Positions 46,073 to 57,470 of a stretch of 64,000 nt of DNA are shown piece after piece (the first letter of the stretch is position 1; each line of letters starts with the position of its first letter). A model generated the notes under the pieces. It did no database searches. It was not told the DNA's origin and was given only the letters and a program-made list of their open reading frames with translations. Source of the stretch: Conoideocrella luteorostrata (Eukaryota; Ascomycota; Sordariomycetes; Hypocreales; Clavicipitaceae); contig JASWJB010000096.1 in the NCBI GenBank assembly GCA_032433595.1, positions 62,001 to 126,000 of the forward strand, in the 5' to 3' direction. The position numbers and the translations under genes were made by a program.

Positions 46073-46865
46073 GATTAATTCAAAGGCCGTACTTTGGCGG
46101 GCCGTCTGACATCTCAAAACCAGAGAGCAAAGATAAAGAAACATGCCGATTAATTCAAAGGCCGTACTTTAGCGGGCCGTCTGACATCTCAAAACCAGAG
46201 AGCAAAGATAAAGAAACATGCCGATTAATTCAAAGGCCGTACTTTAGCGGGCTGTCTGACACCTCAAAACCAAAGAGCAAAGATAAAGAAACATGCTAAT
46301 TAATTCAAAGGCCGTACTTTAGCGAGCTGTCTGACACCTTAAAACACAAATAGTTAGTTATTTCTTCGGGGCGGTGTGCAAGACGGTACTCACAAGAACT
46401 CGTCCGTTGCCGAAGGAGCCGATTAATTCAAAAGCCGTACTTTGGCGGGCCGTCTGACACCTCAAAACACGAATGGTCAGTCATTTCTTCGGGGCGGTGT
46501 GCAAGACGGTACTCACAAGAACTCGTCCGTTGCCGAAGGTGCCGATTAATTCAAAGGCCGTACTTTGGCGGGCCGTCTGACACCTCAAAACCAAAGAGCA
46601 AAGATAAAGAAACATGCCGATTAATTCAAAGGCCGTACTTCGGCGGGCCGTCTAACACCTCAAAACCAAAGAGCAAAGATAAAGAAACATGCAAATCAAT
46701 TCAAAGGCCGTACTTTAGTGGGCCGTCTGACACCTCAAAACACGAATAGTTAGTCATTTCTTCGGGGCAGTGTGCAAGACGGTACTCACAAGAACTCGTC
46801 CGTTGCCGAAGGAGCCGATCAATTCAAAGGCCGTACTTTGGCGGGCCGTCTGACACCTCTAAAAA
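46073..46865. repeat. Minisatellite with two exact unit lengths (75 and 123 bp)
   Basis: Nine copies of the core TTCAAAGGCCGTACTTTNGC (first 20) run in one direction, with core units beginning at 46073, 46148, 46223, 46298, 46421, 46544, 46619, 46694 and 46817. The spacings are 75, 75, 75, 123, 123, 75, 75 and 123 bp. Short spacers contain GCAAAGATAAAGAAACATGC; long ones contain TTTCTTCGGGGCGGTGTGCA and CTCGTCCGTTGCCGAAGG. Unit lengths show no indel although bases differ. No open frame spans it. It lies between the starts of the divergent UGDH and FAD-oxidoreductase genes. Confidence 0.92.
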
Positions 46866-47310
46866 ACAAATCTACTTGCACAGCTCTGTCTGCAACGAGC
46901 CGACTATAGGTTCGCCGTAATTATGCTCCTACCATTGCCGCATTTTGACGGTCGGCAGTTTGATGTCGGGCTTACTGATAATGCAAAAACAGACCCCTTC
47001 CAAATTCCTGTCCTGCGCACACCACGTGCCCTGCTTTTGTTCGTAATGACGGCATTTATCAGCAGAGCGACGGCGTCAAAAGTCCGATATACGGCCCACA
47101 CAGCTGCCCAACTCCACTGACGCTTGTTCATGTATGTGGGACATGACCAATATTGAGAAGTAGCCATAGGTCTTAGTGATATATTGCTCCGTAAGCAGGT
47201 TCGGTCTTCCACACCGCTATTATTTCGTCAACGAATATATCTAGCAAGGATTCGCACCCTCCCGTTCCCCTAACCGCATACGAATATTCACACGCACATA
47301 CTTGAACATA

Positions 47311-48729
47311 ATGCCGATGCTAGAGCCTCAAAACGCTTCTAACGATAGGCCTATGTTTGCTATTGTTGGCGGTGGCATCTCCGGGGTTGTACAAGCAATC
47401 TACCTGGCGGAGAAGTATCCCTCGTTGAACATTGTCATCTTCGAGAAAAACGAAGACTTTTTAACTGGGACGAGTGCAATCAATCCAGGAAGACCCTCAC
47501 TTGGCTTTCACTATCAAGACCTACCGACTGCAACATTTTGTCAAGACAACACTGTCAACTTTACAAAGTTTCTGGAGCGCATCAAGTGTCCAACCATCTT
47601 CGCCGATGCGCCTCAGATGGGAATTTACGTCCTAATGAAGGATTCTCTGTCGATTCTTGGCGAGACCATAAGGCCTATCTTTCGTCCAGACGAGCTCGAA
47701 GGTTGTTTTGAAAAGATCAGACACCATGCCATTGACAAGTACTCCAACGACGAGGACTTCAAAAGGCATTTTGGCCACCCTGAGGCAATATGCCGTAAGC
47801 TCGATAAAGTCGAGTATGAACCACTTCTTACGCAAGAGACGCTGAAAGGAGTAGGGGCCTGCTATGAGACCTCGGAGAAGACATTTAATATACCTGGCAT
47901 CTGCTCCTACCTGCGCGAGTATGTTAAGAAGTTCAAGAATATCAAGGTCCTTACTGGAGCAATCGTCACTCATATCGAAAAGCCATGCGGTCCAAAGGAT
48001 AAAGATTACCGCATCACATGGGGTTCAAATGTGGATGACCGTACCCAAGTTAGCACTGCACAGTTCCTCACTCTGGCATGCTGGGAGCGGGTGGGCCACT
48101 TTCTAAAGCAACTCAACAGAGAAAACAGCCAACCAACACATAACCGGCTTAAGATGCTTGGCATTATCGAAATAGACATGGAAAAAGCTCGCCCGGAGAC
48201 AATCAGGCCCATATTTGTCGCATCTGGTGCTTTCAGCATGATCTCGCCGCAAGTACGCCACCAGCTACGTGATGGGCGCCTCGTCTGCGATTGCGCGTGC
48301 ACGTTGGCGATTAGAACAAATGTGATGGCTAGCGCTGATGATGTCCCATTACCCGCAGATTATGTACGCAAGATCGAAGGGAACATGAGCCTAGAGGAGC
48401 GATTAGATCTGGCGAAACCAATATTGGAAGGTGCGAAAGGCATTTTTGCTTGCATGAAAGATGCCAGACTAGTCGATGCTCGATTTGGGACCGTCAGAGT
48501 TCCCTTTGGTAGTGGGAAAAACATCAATATACATGCTGCAGCCAGTGAGCATCACTCAAGAGCGGATCATGGGTTCAAGGCGCTCGGAGATAGGCTGTTC
48601 ATAAACGAAGCCATGAAGGTTATCTACGCTGTCCACAATGCCGAGTTAGCAGCGGAATGTATCCAGTCTGATGTTACCAAAATGATTGGTAACTTGAAGG
48701 GTGTGAACGGAGGTACGAACGGCATTTGA
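47311..48729 (+). CDS. FAD-dependent oxidoreductase (DAO family)
   Basis: Intronless, 472 aa from the ATG at 47311 (the frame opens three codons earlier with TTG). The N-terminal dinucleotide-binding fold is FAIVGGGISGVVQAIYLAEKY, with an acidic end at IVIFEKNEDF, followed by TSAINPGRPSLGFHYQD, which resembles the substrate-side loop of DAO-type amine or amino-acid oxidases. The C-terminus has a second nucleotide-binding part (DARFGTVRVP, DHGFKALGDRLFINEAMKV). The substrate is not predictable. No signal peptide. The absence of introns contrasts with most neighbours and would fit a bacterial origin, but short intronless genes are common in fungi. It diverges from UGDH across the minisatellite. 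Confidence 0.8.
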   Translation: MPMLEPQNASNDRPMFAIVGGGISGVVQAIYLAEKYPSLNIVIFEKNEDFLTGTSAINPGRPSLGFHYQDLPTATFCQDNTVNFTKFLERIKCPTIFADAPQMGIYVLMKDSLSILGETIRPIFRPDELEGCFEKIRHHAIDKYSNDEDFKRHFGHPEAICRKLDKVEYEPLLTQETLKGVGACYETSEKTFNIPGICSYLREYVKKFKNIKVLTGAIVTHIEKPCGPKDKDYRITWGSNVDDRTQVSTAQFLTLACWERVGHFLKQLNRENSQPTHNRLKMLGIIEIDMEKARPETIRPIFVASGAFSMISPQVRHQLRDGRLVCDCACTLAIRTNVMASADDVPLPADYVRKIEGNMSLEERLDLAKPILEGAKGIFACMKDARLVDARFGTVRVPFGSGKNINIHAAASEHHSRADHGFKALGDRLFINEAMKVIYAVHNAELAAECIQSDVTKMIGNLKGVNGGTNGI

Positions 48730-50674
48730 TTTGTCGATTTTGTTTTTCTCAGGTACGGTACGGAGTACTTGAAAGGAGAATTGATAGAGGTGCTACAAGA
48801 ATTGATACGTGTGCTAATTACACCTTACGAGTGGCTACACTTTTCATTGGTCCAAAAGACAGCCAGCCCGTTTATTCATCCACACAAAGACGGTCTAACC
48901 AACCAGCTACTTTATTCCTTAAATAGCGGGCCAGTTGACCAATTATATTACATCTCTTCCGCTGAAAATGCTAGTCCCATGCCAAAAGTAGCAGTATTCT
49001 TGTGGTCTTAAAACGGAGTGAAAACAAGGATCGTCTTATTCTGAGTATTGCTAAATTATGACATAACTACAATACAATTATCTTGCGTCTCCATGGAGCA
49101 GAATAAGTCCTATTTTCCAGTATCTAGAGGTTCCCCTAGCTTATCGAAAGAGCACGTCTCTTTGTCCTGGCAGTCATGCCGTGCCACGTCGACCTCCGTT
49201 GGAACCTGCATCTCGTGGGGTTCATTATTAGCCTTAGCCCAGTCCAGATAAGCCGTCATCTTTTCCTTGTTCCATTGTCTTATTCCGGATGTCTTGTACA
49301 AAGAGGAGTTATCCTTCTGTCGTCCAAACACCATTCGTACCCGTGTCGTTCATATCGTAACGGGAGACCCGCTGCTCTGTGGTATTCTTGGATGGTTTTA
49401 AGGCTCCTCGCGGCTGAGCCGCATACCAAACCGCTCTAGTAGCAACGTATTTTCGATGTGTAGTCTGCGCAGCCCGATGAGCCCGCTGCAGGCCCACAGG
49501 TAGACCAGGCATTCTCATCGTGGCAGAAGTCGTTTGACAAGTGGCCGACGCCTCTGCAAACCACGAAATTTGGTTGTCATTTGGTATTGGCAGCGGTAGT
49601 ATGGCAGGGGGTGAGGCACTCTGCCCCGAGCCTGGACGCCTCAAAGAACAGGTCCTTGACGTTCTACTAAGACCAAGCGCATGACATTTGCTACATCTCC
49701 TCGGAGCCTGCCTACTAGTAGCATTTCTAGGCGTCCTTCGCTGAGGGGGCGGCACAGTTGCATCACCCACCGAAAGACTCGGTGACGTTGATAATCACCT
49801 AACAACTCTATTGTAGTAGAGTATAGGAATCAAGCCGCTTAACCTAATCCAGCTATAATAGTGAGTACCGCTCCGAGTAGTAAATAAACACCGCTCCGAA
49901 CATCACGACCCCTATTCGGCGCTAATAGAAAGGAGAAAAGAGACTTTGGCCATGGGTGTCTGGCGTTCATTCGCTTTACAGTCGATCGAGAGGCCTTTTA
50001 ACGGGTGATGGTGTCGTTTGCGTGTAATTACTTTTCTTCAGCCCTCTTGCATACTACTCGGACCTTTTCGCCAGCTTTACAGGTTAATGTTGTTTCGTCT
50101 TATAAATTTTCAACTTTGGCATATGATCTTTTCAGTCTATATCGTCCTCGGGAATTAGAGTTAAGGGGTTTTTCATGACAATTGACAACTTAAAATGTAA
50201 TAACATGGATACGGATTCAGAACCCAAAATTTCGCTTCTGGAAGTCCTTACACCACAAGCTCCCTCTCCTGCAGCCTCACAATCAAACGCCGCGGCTACA
50301 ATAGCGCTAGCCACAAGCAGTACACCAGGATTCATCCAAACCGTTATCGTTCGATGTGATGTTAAGAGAAACAAATTCGCGCCTGGGTCTGCGACAAGTA
50401 TCCTGGCAGATGATCCCGTCTTCTCCAATGCTAGGCCCCGCCCGTCCAAAGGTTCATCAAGCTTCCGCTAGCTTTCACCGTGTTGGAACTCTTGTCTACA
50501 AAAGACGCTGACCTTGACAACCAAATGATTACGTATCCTAGCATTAAAAACAAATTATGTTTTGCGCTATTCGAGTCGCGGTCCTATGTCAGCACTGTGA
50601 TTGTTGCGCGGAAAGCCAAGAAACCGTTGTTTGGCCAGCATATTGAGGGCAGATGGATGTATTGTGACTATATT
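48730..50674. other. Stretch with weak open frames only
   Basis: On minus, 49770-49309 encodes a basic, Ser/Arg-rich segment with RRCSKCHALG...TC, similar to a zinc knuckle, and 49334-49110 continues in another frame with MTAYLDWAKANNE. These may be the two exons or frames of a transposon-associated small protein. Plus-strand frames at 50175-50471 and 50480-50680 have no recognised motif. I do not call a gene. Confidence 0.3.
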
Positions 50675-50972
50675 TGTTGAGATTAGAGTGGCACCTTCGG
50701 AAATGACTGATGCCTCGTATTAGCTAGATTCGTACGATAGTGGAAGGTGGCACGATGCCAAGGAATGCAGGGCTGAGGCACCTGAATTCCAGGGAATTTC
50801 CCGGTCGCTGAAGGTCTATAAAGAAGGATCACGATGCCCGTCAGAGGGTATTATTCAAGTCAGAACATCATCTATCAATATCACTACTTGCACTCTCAAA
50901 TCTATCTATTCTGCCGATTTCCACTGTTGTAAATTGCTCCTTCCCTCACTAATGAAGGCACATAACGCAACA
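50675..50972 (+). mobile_element. Solo LTR, family 4
   Basis: 298 bp, from TGTTGAGATTAGAGTGGC to CATAACGCAACA, with perfect 5-bp target duplication ATATT (50670-50674, 50973-50977). It contains CTATAAAGAAGG (TATA-like) and ends like the degenerate LTR at 42511-42766. Confidence 0.85.
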
Positions 50973-51522
50973 ATATTCTGTATCTCTTTGGGGTCTGCGC
51001 TCGAGCAGCGTGAAAAATGGTAATCTGTAGGGCCGCTCGCGCTCGTTCTTGAAGTTTGAGGTTTGCTTGGTACTCAACTGAACCAACAGTTGGAATCAGT
51101 TGATTGATTACACAGTCTGCCTGGCTCCTTCACCTTTCACAATGATGCCACCAGATCATCGCATCTGCAAAGAAGTGTTTACTTAGCCACTATGCTGTAG
51201 AAGCAATGCCAATATCGCTAATTGTCCTCGAAGGAGAGAATACAATCAACAACCATCACTTGGTATTGCTGATGTTTCGTCCCAAAAGTTTTGCTGCAGC
51301 CGAACCTTATTAGAAAGTGATTCGATAGCACATAAAAAGACAAAGACTAACCCAGTTAATTGAATTTACATCAAACAGTTGTATTGTGTCCATCCAGTTG
51401 TTGAAAGAATCACCAAAATCAACATCTCCAACACTAGGTTTGTTCAGACGTGTAGCGAAAATAGTCCTAAGTAGTTTAGCATTCAGATCAAGCGTAAACC
51501 CCGGGCTGGAAACCTTTCATGT

Positions 51523-53287
51523 TTAGCGGATAACGTACTGAATATGTGAGAGAACAGGATAAGCCTTGAGGTAGGTCGCACAACAATGCTGAAACCTTCC
51601 CATGCGGTTGACAGCAGCGTCAAATGCAACCTTGTACTGCGTCAAATTGAACGCTTCTTGATTTTCGCCGAGGAGACATGAGGCCAAAGCCAATGCGCCG
51701 TGCACGGTACAACTCGCATTCATACCGTATATGGTCCAGCAGTGATGGCGCAATTGAGGCAACTCTAAATACTTTTCTTGAATGTCTAGTAGAGCAGCCC
51801 CCGATGCGATGCATCTCCACTTTGAAGATTGTCGGTAGCGGGAACGGTTTGCTGTTGGTTGAGAGCGGGAGAAGGGCCGATGAAGATGGAGATATAGTTG
51901 ATGGGCATACATCTCAAACATGCACCAGTGCGCATAGCTTGTTGGCTCCAGGACACGCAACGCTCCGTTGTCAAGGAACTGAGCAGACCAAAACTCGCGC
52001 TCCTTGGATAAGTCCGCATCCAGGGACTCTAATAGCGTGTCTTCTTCCTGTATAATTGTTTTGATTGCGTCCGTGCTGCATATTCGGCTGGCGAGCTTGA
52101 ACAATCTCATCTTGATGTTCATGACCACCGTCCCCGTTGCAGGCATACTTGCCATAGCTTCCTGCCTAACCACTAGGTCGGGAGGAAGCGTCTTGACGAG
52201 TGACTGCACATCCACATCCCTAAAAAGTATTGCCTGATACGTATGCAAAGACAAAATACTGATCCAGCAACGCCGACGCCTTTCACTGTCAATGTTGGAC
52301 GAATCGCGTGGCTCTTGCAACGACGAGCTGCATTTGAGGGCTGCACCCATATTCGTTGCTACCCCTATCGAGTGTGAGTTCCAAGAAGTATACCCTCATT
52401 TATTTGCTTACCCGATAGGCGTACTTACCTAGTAAATTCCATGCGGCATCCACACCGCTATCATGACATATTCCGTAACACAGAAGGATTACACTCTCCA
52501 GTGTAACTAGGTTGAAACAAAACATGAACTTATCGGCGGATAAACAGGCCATAGCAAGCGTTCGAAGCTCCGTGGCCAGTCCGCGTGTGCTATCGGATCC
52601 TTGGAATTGTCGTCTGATCGGTTTCAACACGGTGTCCTCAAATTCGAGGGTCTGAACAGCGACAGACAGGATTGAAAATATGAGGGCTAGCCACGACAAA
52701 TTGTCATGGAACTGCCGATCTTGATTCAGCGAAGTGTACCGTATTTGAAAACTTGTCTCGTGCAAGACAAAAAACATTGGCGCGATATATGTGAAGTATT
52801 GGGTCATAAGATAGTCGCAATAATCGGCAGGCGGCAAATAAGATACAAGCTCTTCGACAGAAGGGCTCGTCGTCATGTGGTGAGGGGGGACCAATGTCCT
52901 GTGTGTTTTAAGCATTGTCGCCTGGCTCGGTCGTTGCCAGTGCTCGTCCCAGCTGACACGCATGTAGTCCTCGTCGCCACGATAGTGGCTATTATCAGTG
53001 TTGGGTACTTGATCATCACTGCTTGGCGGCTGCTGAGAAACACCAGCGCTTTTGTCCTTACTATTCGAGTACCTACATCGTTGGAGGGTATTCCGGCGCT
53101 CGCAAGCTCCGCAGGGCGATCGGCGGTCACATCGAAGTTTTGAAGCCCGACAAGGCTCGCAGCTGGTAGCAATGCGTGGGTTCCGCTGCTTCCGACGCAC
53201 ACGTTTCCGCACGCTATCGGACGGAACTGTGGAGAGATGCGCATGTGCCTCTTTGAGATTGACATGTTCTGATGACGGCATTTCCAT
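51523..53287 (-). CDS. Zn2Cys6 transcription factor
   Basis: Exons 53287-52429 and 52364-51523 (64-nt intron) give 566 aa. The zinc cluster near residues 43-70 is CEPCRASKLRCDRRSPCGAC followed by ERRNTLQRC: C-x2-C-x6-C-x5-C-x2-C-x8-C, preceded by a basic patch (RKRVRRKQR). The middle-homology (Fungal_trans) region follows with YFTYIAPMFFVLHETSF, and AWNLLG/VATNMGAALKC spans the intron. The start is the first ATG in frame (53287). It would act in the nucleus; its targets are unknown. It lies 24 kb from the UstYa pair, so a role in that cluster is speculative. Confidence 0.88.
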
Positions 53288-53709
53288 AACGACAGTGGGC
53301 AAAGCAGGGTCAATTGGGAGATGCACGGGAATCAGGCACGATGTATTATTATTTTGACCGGAGGGGCTCGGAGATAAATAACAACTTTAAATGGAGACTG
53401 ACTAATATTTCCGAGGAGACCCCCCACGTAGTCCTAAACCTACTTAGCGCGGTCAGATGTAAGCACCGCTCGGAGATAAAAAAAAAGCCTCGGCGATTCA
53501 CGTTGAGGGCGAGCCAATGTCGAACTCCCCTGTCCAGTAATCATCGTGCCACGCCCCACCCTCTCGGTAGTGCAAGGTTTGACTATTCTTGATCTCAAAA
53601 GACACTACGGAGTAGACTGACTTGAACAGAGCAATCGTGGCACGATGACTTAGAATCCCGGGGATATGTGCTGATATATTGCCTTCGAGGTTCGTTACCT
53701 TGGCTGGGC

Positions 53710-53982
53710 CTGATGCCCGCGACGAACTCAGAAAGAGGCAAAATGGTGAAACAGAAGAAAGCGAGCTTGTCGGCGGTGCTATCTGTGAAGGACTCAGATA
53801 TCGATTACGACCGCTGCCTTTGTTTGAAAGAACGACCCGACTATGCTCATATGCGGCAGCTGTTCTGGCGGCTCTTCAGCGCTGGCGAGTTCAAATACGA
53901 TGCGGTGTTCGATTGGACGGAAAACGAGGCAAGAAAAAGTACAGCGAGTAAAACTTCCCACGAAAATAAAAGTACTAGATGA
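53710..53982 (+). pseudogene. Casein kinase 1-type C-lobe fragment
   Basis: The frame reads CLKERPDYAHMRQLFWRLF and FKYDAVFDWTE, the last helix of the CK1 kinase domain (in intact kinases the pattern is ExPDYxxLRxLF...YDxxFDW). No ATP-binding or catalytic part exists upstream, so it is a gene fragment. It is upstream of the Zn2Cys6 gene, on the other strand. Confidence 0.55.
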
Positions 53983-54600
53983 GCCTACTTTGCAAAAGGA
54001 GACATACCAAACCAGTCTGCGCCTTACTTGTCAAGATTTGGCTCGTGAGATGGTGAGAGATGGTGGCATGGACAGCACGATATGTCGTGCGCCAACGAGT
54101 GACTCAAGTGTAAGATGCCTAGTATTTCATTCTACTTATTCACTGAAGACAGTATAAACCAGAAAAATTCGAGACAGCTTAGGCGGTACTGATGTCGCTT
54201 GATTATAATTATTGCGCCTTTTGATTGTTCCAGCCTGTGCCACCAGCGCATCTCTTGATTTGCTGAGCCTCTCTCCCGCAATGAGTACATTTTCGGTGGA
54301 CCTGGGGCGGTTTTTTAGTTCGGCATGGCAAACCCTGTCTCTTCCTCAGGCTCTTAGTATTAATAAGCCTAACAATACTAGCTCAAACTCTCATGTTTAG
54401 TTAGAAACCTCAGATGCCGAGTGAGTCGGCTCTGATGTCGTTGGCGTGAGGGCCCTAAATCTTGTGAATGGAAGATTTTCGATCTCCGTCAGGAGCTTTT
54501 CCTGCAGCTATGAGACTATGAGGCTATGCTATCATCTGAACCAGGTTCGTCGAATTGAGCCCAGAGTGATTTTGGACCCAGCATTCTGGAGACGTTCTCT
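53983..54600. other. No recognised gene
   Basis: Short frames only. Nothing assignable on either strand. Confidence 0.35.
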
Positions 54601-54623
54601 GTACCGAGAAGACCACGAATTGC

Positions 54624-55300
54624 CTATGTCAGGGTATATGCTTTGTTATCGTACTCGGGCTCCGGATTCTCGTATGACTGCAGAGTATGGATCCCTTTGG
54701 CGCCCAGCGCGCCGACGTACCGGACTTGTCGAGTGGCGACGGACAAGGATTCATCTGGACCTTTTGCGTCGAGAAAGAAATTTGGTGCGTCTGGAAGATT
54801 GTGTTGTGTGGAGGGAAGAGTATGACCATTCAAATCCTTGCGAACCTTCCGGTCAAACTGCTCAGGACGTGCGCCGTAGTATACATCCGGCTTGGCTGGA
54901 ACGATTGTATCATCTGTCAACGAGTCAAGATGGTTGAAGAGAACATCACTGGCGGCAGTCTTGGCATCTCCGATGCAGTGGGAATAACTTTGGCCGTCAC
55001 CTGACTCTCTTTTGTTCCATGCGCATCTGCCCGTTTGAACTTTCGAAAGCCGTCTCGAGAGAGCTGAGACGGAGATAAAGATTGCCTAGGCTGTGAAATA
55101 ACTGCCATGATCTCATCTATGTTCTCTGGATCGGGGGGCAGCTGGTCGTCTGGATACTCATAGTCATCAGGCAGGATATCGTGATCGATAAGGTATTGCT
55201 GGAACGGTGATCCCATTCGTATTCGATGAGTCACACCTCTCCGGCGACTGGGAGCCTCGTTTTCGTCGCCCGAGGCTGGACTGTCTGGAGCTCATTCCTT
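54624..55300 (-). pseudogene. DUF7924-type fungal hypothetical protein relic
   Basis: Two overlapping minus frames form one family reading: PDDYEYPDDQLPPDPENIDE, RQSLSPSQLSRDGFRKFKRA and ADAHGTKESQVTAKVIP, then after a frame change near 54920 DVYYGARPEQFDRKVRKDL, PSTQHNLPDAPNFFLDAKGP and NKAYTLT followed by a stop. Many fungi carry this repetitive hypothetical family, which I link to DUF7924 from memory of its motifs; the biochemical role is unknown. Frameshift and early stop show decay. Confidence 0.5.
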
Positions 55301-56089
55301 GCTCGACAAAGTGCACTGCACTGCTGCCTGTTAGCTTCGCCGACAGCAATATCCTTGGAGTGCTCAACCATCGTAGGTTAGTCTGGTCGGAGCCACCCTC
55401 GTTTGCAATACGCCTGATACTCTTCCAAAACTCTGGGGAGATAAGCCATTGATTGGCGAGTTGGCGAAGGTCCTGCGTGATTAGCTTCTTGATGGTGTGC
55501 AGCATTCGCAAGGACAAGACTTGGGAGACCTTTAGTAACTTTACGCCTAAGATTTCGGGGATTATGGCTATTTCGCGCCTGCTTCTTGTCCAAAATACTG
55601 TGAATGTTAGAGGTATATATATACACAGGAGGACAGAACGGGGCAAGGGTAGAGAGGGTAAAAAACATGCAATGTTGCAATATGGCAAGAACCTCGAAGA
55701 GCTGCTTGAGGGTGTTCTATTCCTGGTCCATTTAAGGGGTGCCCAACCTGCACGTGCGCTTGAGTTGCTCAAACTACGACATTTGAACACCACAAATGGC
55801 GGAGTGAGGAACATTCTCATTGACATGGGGAAGGTTATGCTGGTGGCTGGCTATCACAAAGGATTTTCCAAGACAGAAAGGGACAAGATTGTTTACCGTT
55901 TCCTGCCACGAGAGGTCGGCACGCCAAGTTTTAGAGGCACTGAGAAACGCGCCCGCCTTGGTGCAAGTCTCATTGAATGATTGGGGATCGCGCAATAGGC
56001 ACGCCTCGTACGGAGTCGCATGCTTCTTCCGAAGCTAAAACAGCTAGATTCGCAAGCTCATTCTTGGAGTTCCTGAACTCGTAGCCCGG

Positions 56090-57330
56090 CACTTTGGGCC
56101 AATATTGGGCACGACATCATTGATATACTGGAGTCGTACAAGATCCCAGACGAGAAAACCGGATACTTTGTACTTGACGATGCGTTAAATAACGACACAG
56201 CAATGAGGACCATTGGAGATAGATTCGGTTTCTGCAGCGCGGAGCGCCGAGGACGCTGCTTTGGTCATGTGATCAACCTTGTGGTTAAGGCCATCCTCTT
56301 TGGAAAGGATGCAGACGCGTTTGGAGGCCGCGTGGGCATTGAGGATGCATGCGCCACGAATGAGCACGAGTTCTGGCGGAAGAAAGGGCCGGTTGGGAAG
56401 CTCCACAACCTTGTGGTAGCCATTCACACGTCTGACATACTTACTAACCTCCTCCGAAGTGTCCAGCAGCTGGACTCCGCGGCATCGGAAGATCCTAGGA
56501 TCAGAGTCCGTAAGCCACTAAATGTGACTGTAGACAATGAAACGCCATGGCTGTCGCAATTCTACATGATCCGGCGGACTCTGAAGCTCCGACCGTACCC
56601 CGAGACACTGGTTCTTAAACACAAGTAGGAGTGAGAAAAGGGAAACACTTAGAGACGACCCGGGCGACTGAAGGCGAGTGCAGTCATGCCTACAGTATGT
56701 CGTGACGAGAATAAGCTTGACGACAAGGACTGGGCTGTTCTGGACGCTTTTCACCACAATTCTTCAGAGCTTTGAGGACGCGGTCAAGGTGCTTGGAGGT
56801 GATGGGATCCAACGCAAGCGCAAAGGGGGACATACCGAGTCATATGGTAATGTTTGGGACGTGATTGCGGGATACGAATACGAATTTCTGCTGGCTGAAT
56901 TGGAGAAAGCTATAGCTCTGGTCGGCCAGCATTCTGAGCCAGAGCACTTCATAGTTAATATCAGTTTTGGCTGGAAGAAGCTTGACGAGTACTATGACAA
57001 GTCAGATGGGACTCCAATCTATTACACGGCGCTAGTACTCCACCCCGCTTATCGATGGGGTTATTTTGGGACAGTGTGGTCTGGACGGCCGGCATGGATC
57101 TCCAAAGCAAAAGATATGGTGCAGTCAGTTTAGGACAGAGGGGAAAGATGTTGGCTATCTCCATAGAAGAGCGGGGACGCCAGCTACGAAGCGGTTACGG
57201 ACACAATACTATTCCCCGTTCGAACAGTTCAAGGACGAAGCTCGGATAATGGTGCCCAGCCCTCATATCACTATGCATACAATTTCGGACTCTATTATTG
57301 GGGCCATGTCACTCGGCCGGCTGTTCTTTA
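56090..57330 (+). pseudogene. hAT-superfamily transposase relic
   Basis: Frames read YKIPDEKTGYFVLDDALNND, RRGRCFGHVINLVVKAILFG, EFWRKKGPVGKLHNLVV, PWLSQFYMIRRTLKLRP, then in a second frame EPEHFIVNISFGWKKLDEYY and YYTALVLHPAYRWGYF, which are signatures of the fungal Restless/Tol-type hAT core and C-terminal dimerisation region. A stop near 56628 and at least two frame changes disable it. I did not find terminal inverted repeats or the 8-bp target duplication. Confidence 0.8.
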
Positions 57331-57470
57331 TCTAGGCAAACTCTTTATATCTCTCTACCCAGTTTCAACGTCTATGATCTGTCACTGCACTATCCCCTAT
57401 TCCTACTTATTAAATGCAGTCTCTTTAGCATTGGAGCTTTGGGTTCTTGGGGGGGGGGGGGGGGAGGGAA

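Noticed and set aside
46073..46865. Coding repeat protein in the 75/123-bp array
   Set aside because: Unit lengths are multiples of 3, but every frame on both strands meets stops within one unit.
57452..57465. A run of 14 G
   Set aside because: Simple homopolymer next to the MFS stop codon; likely slippage or sequencing-prone, no function inferred.
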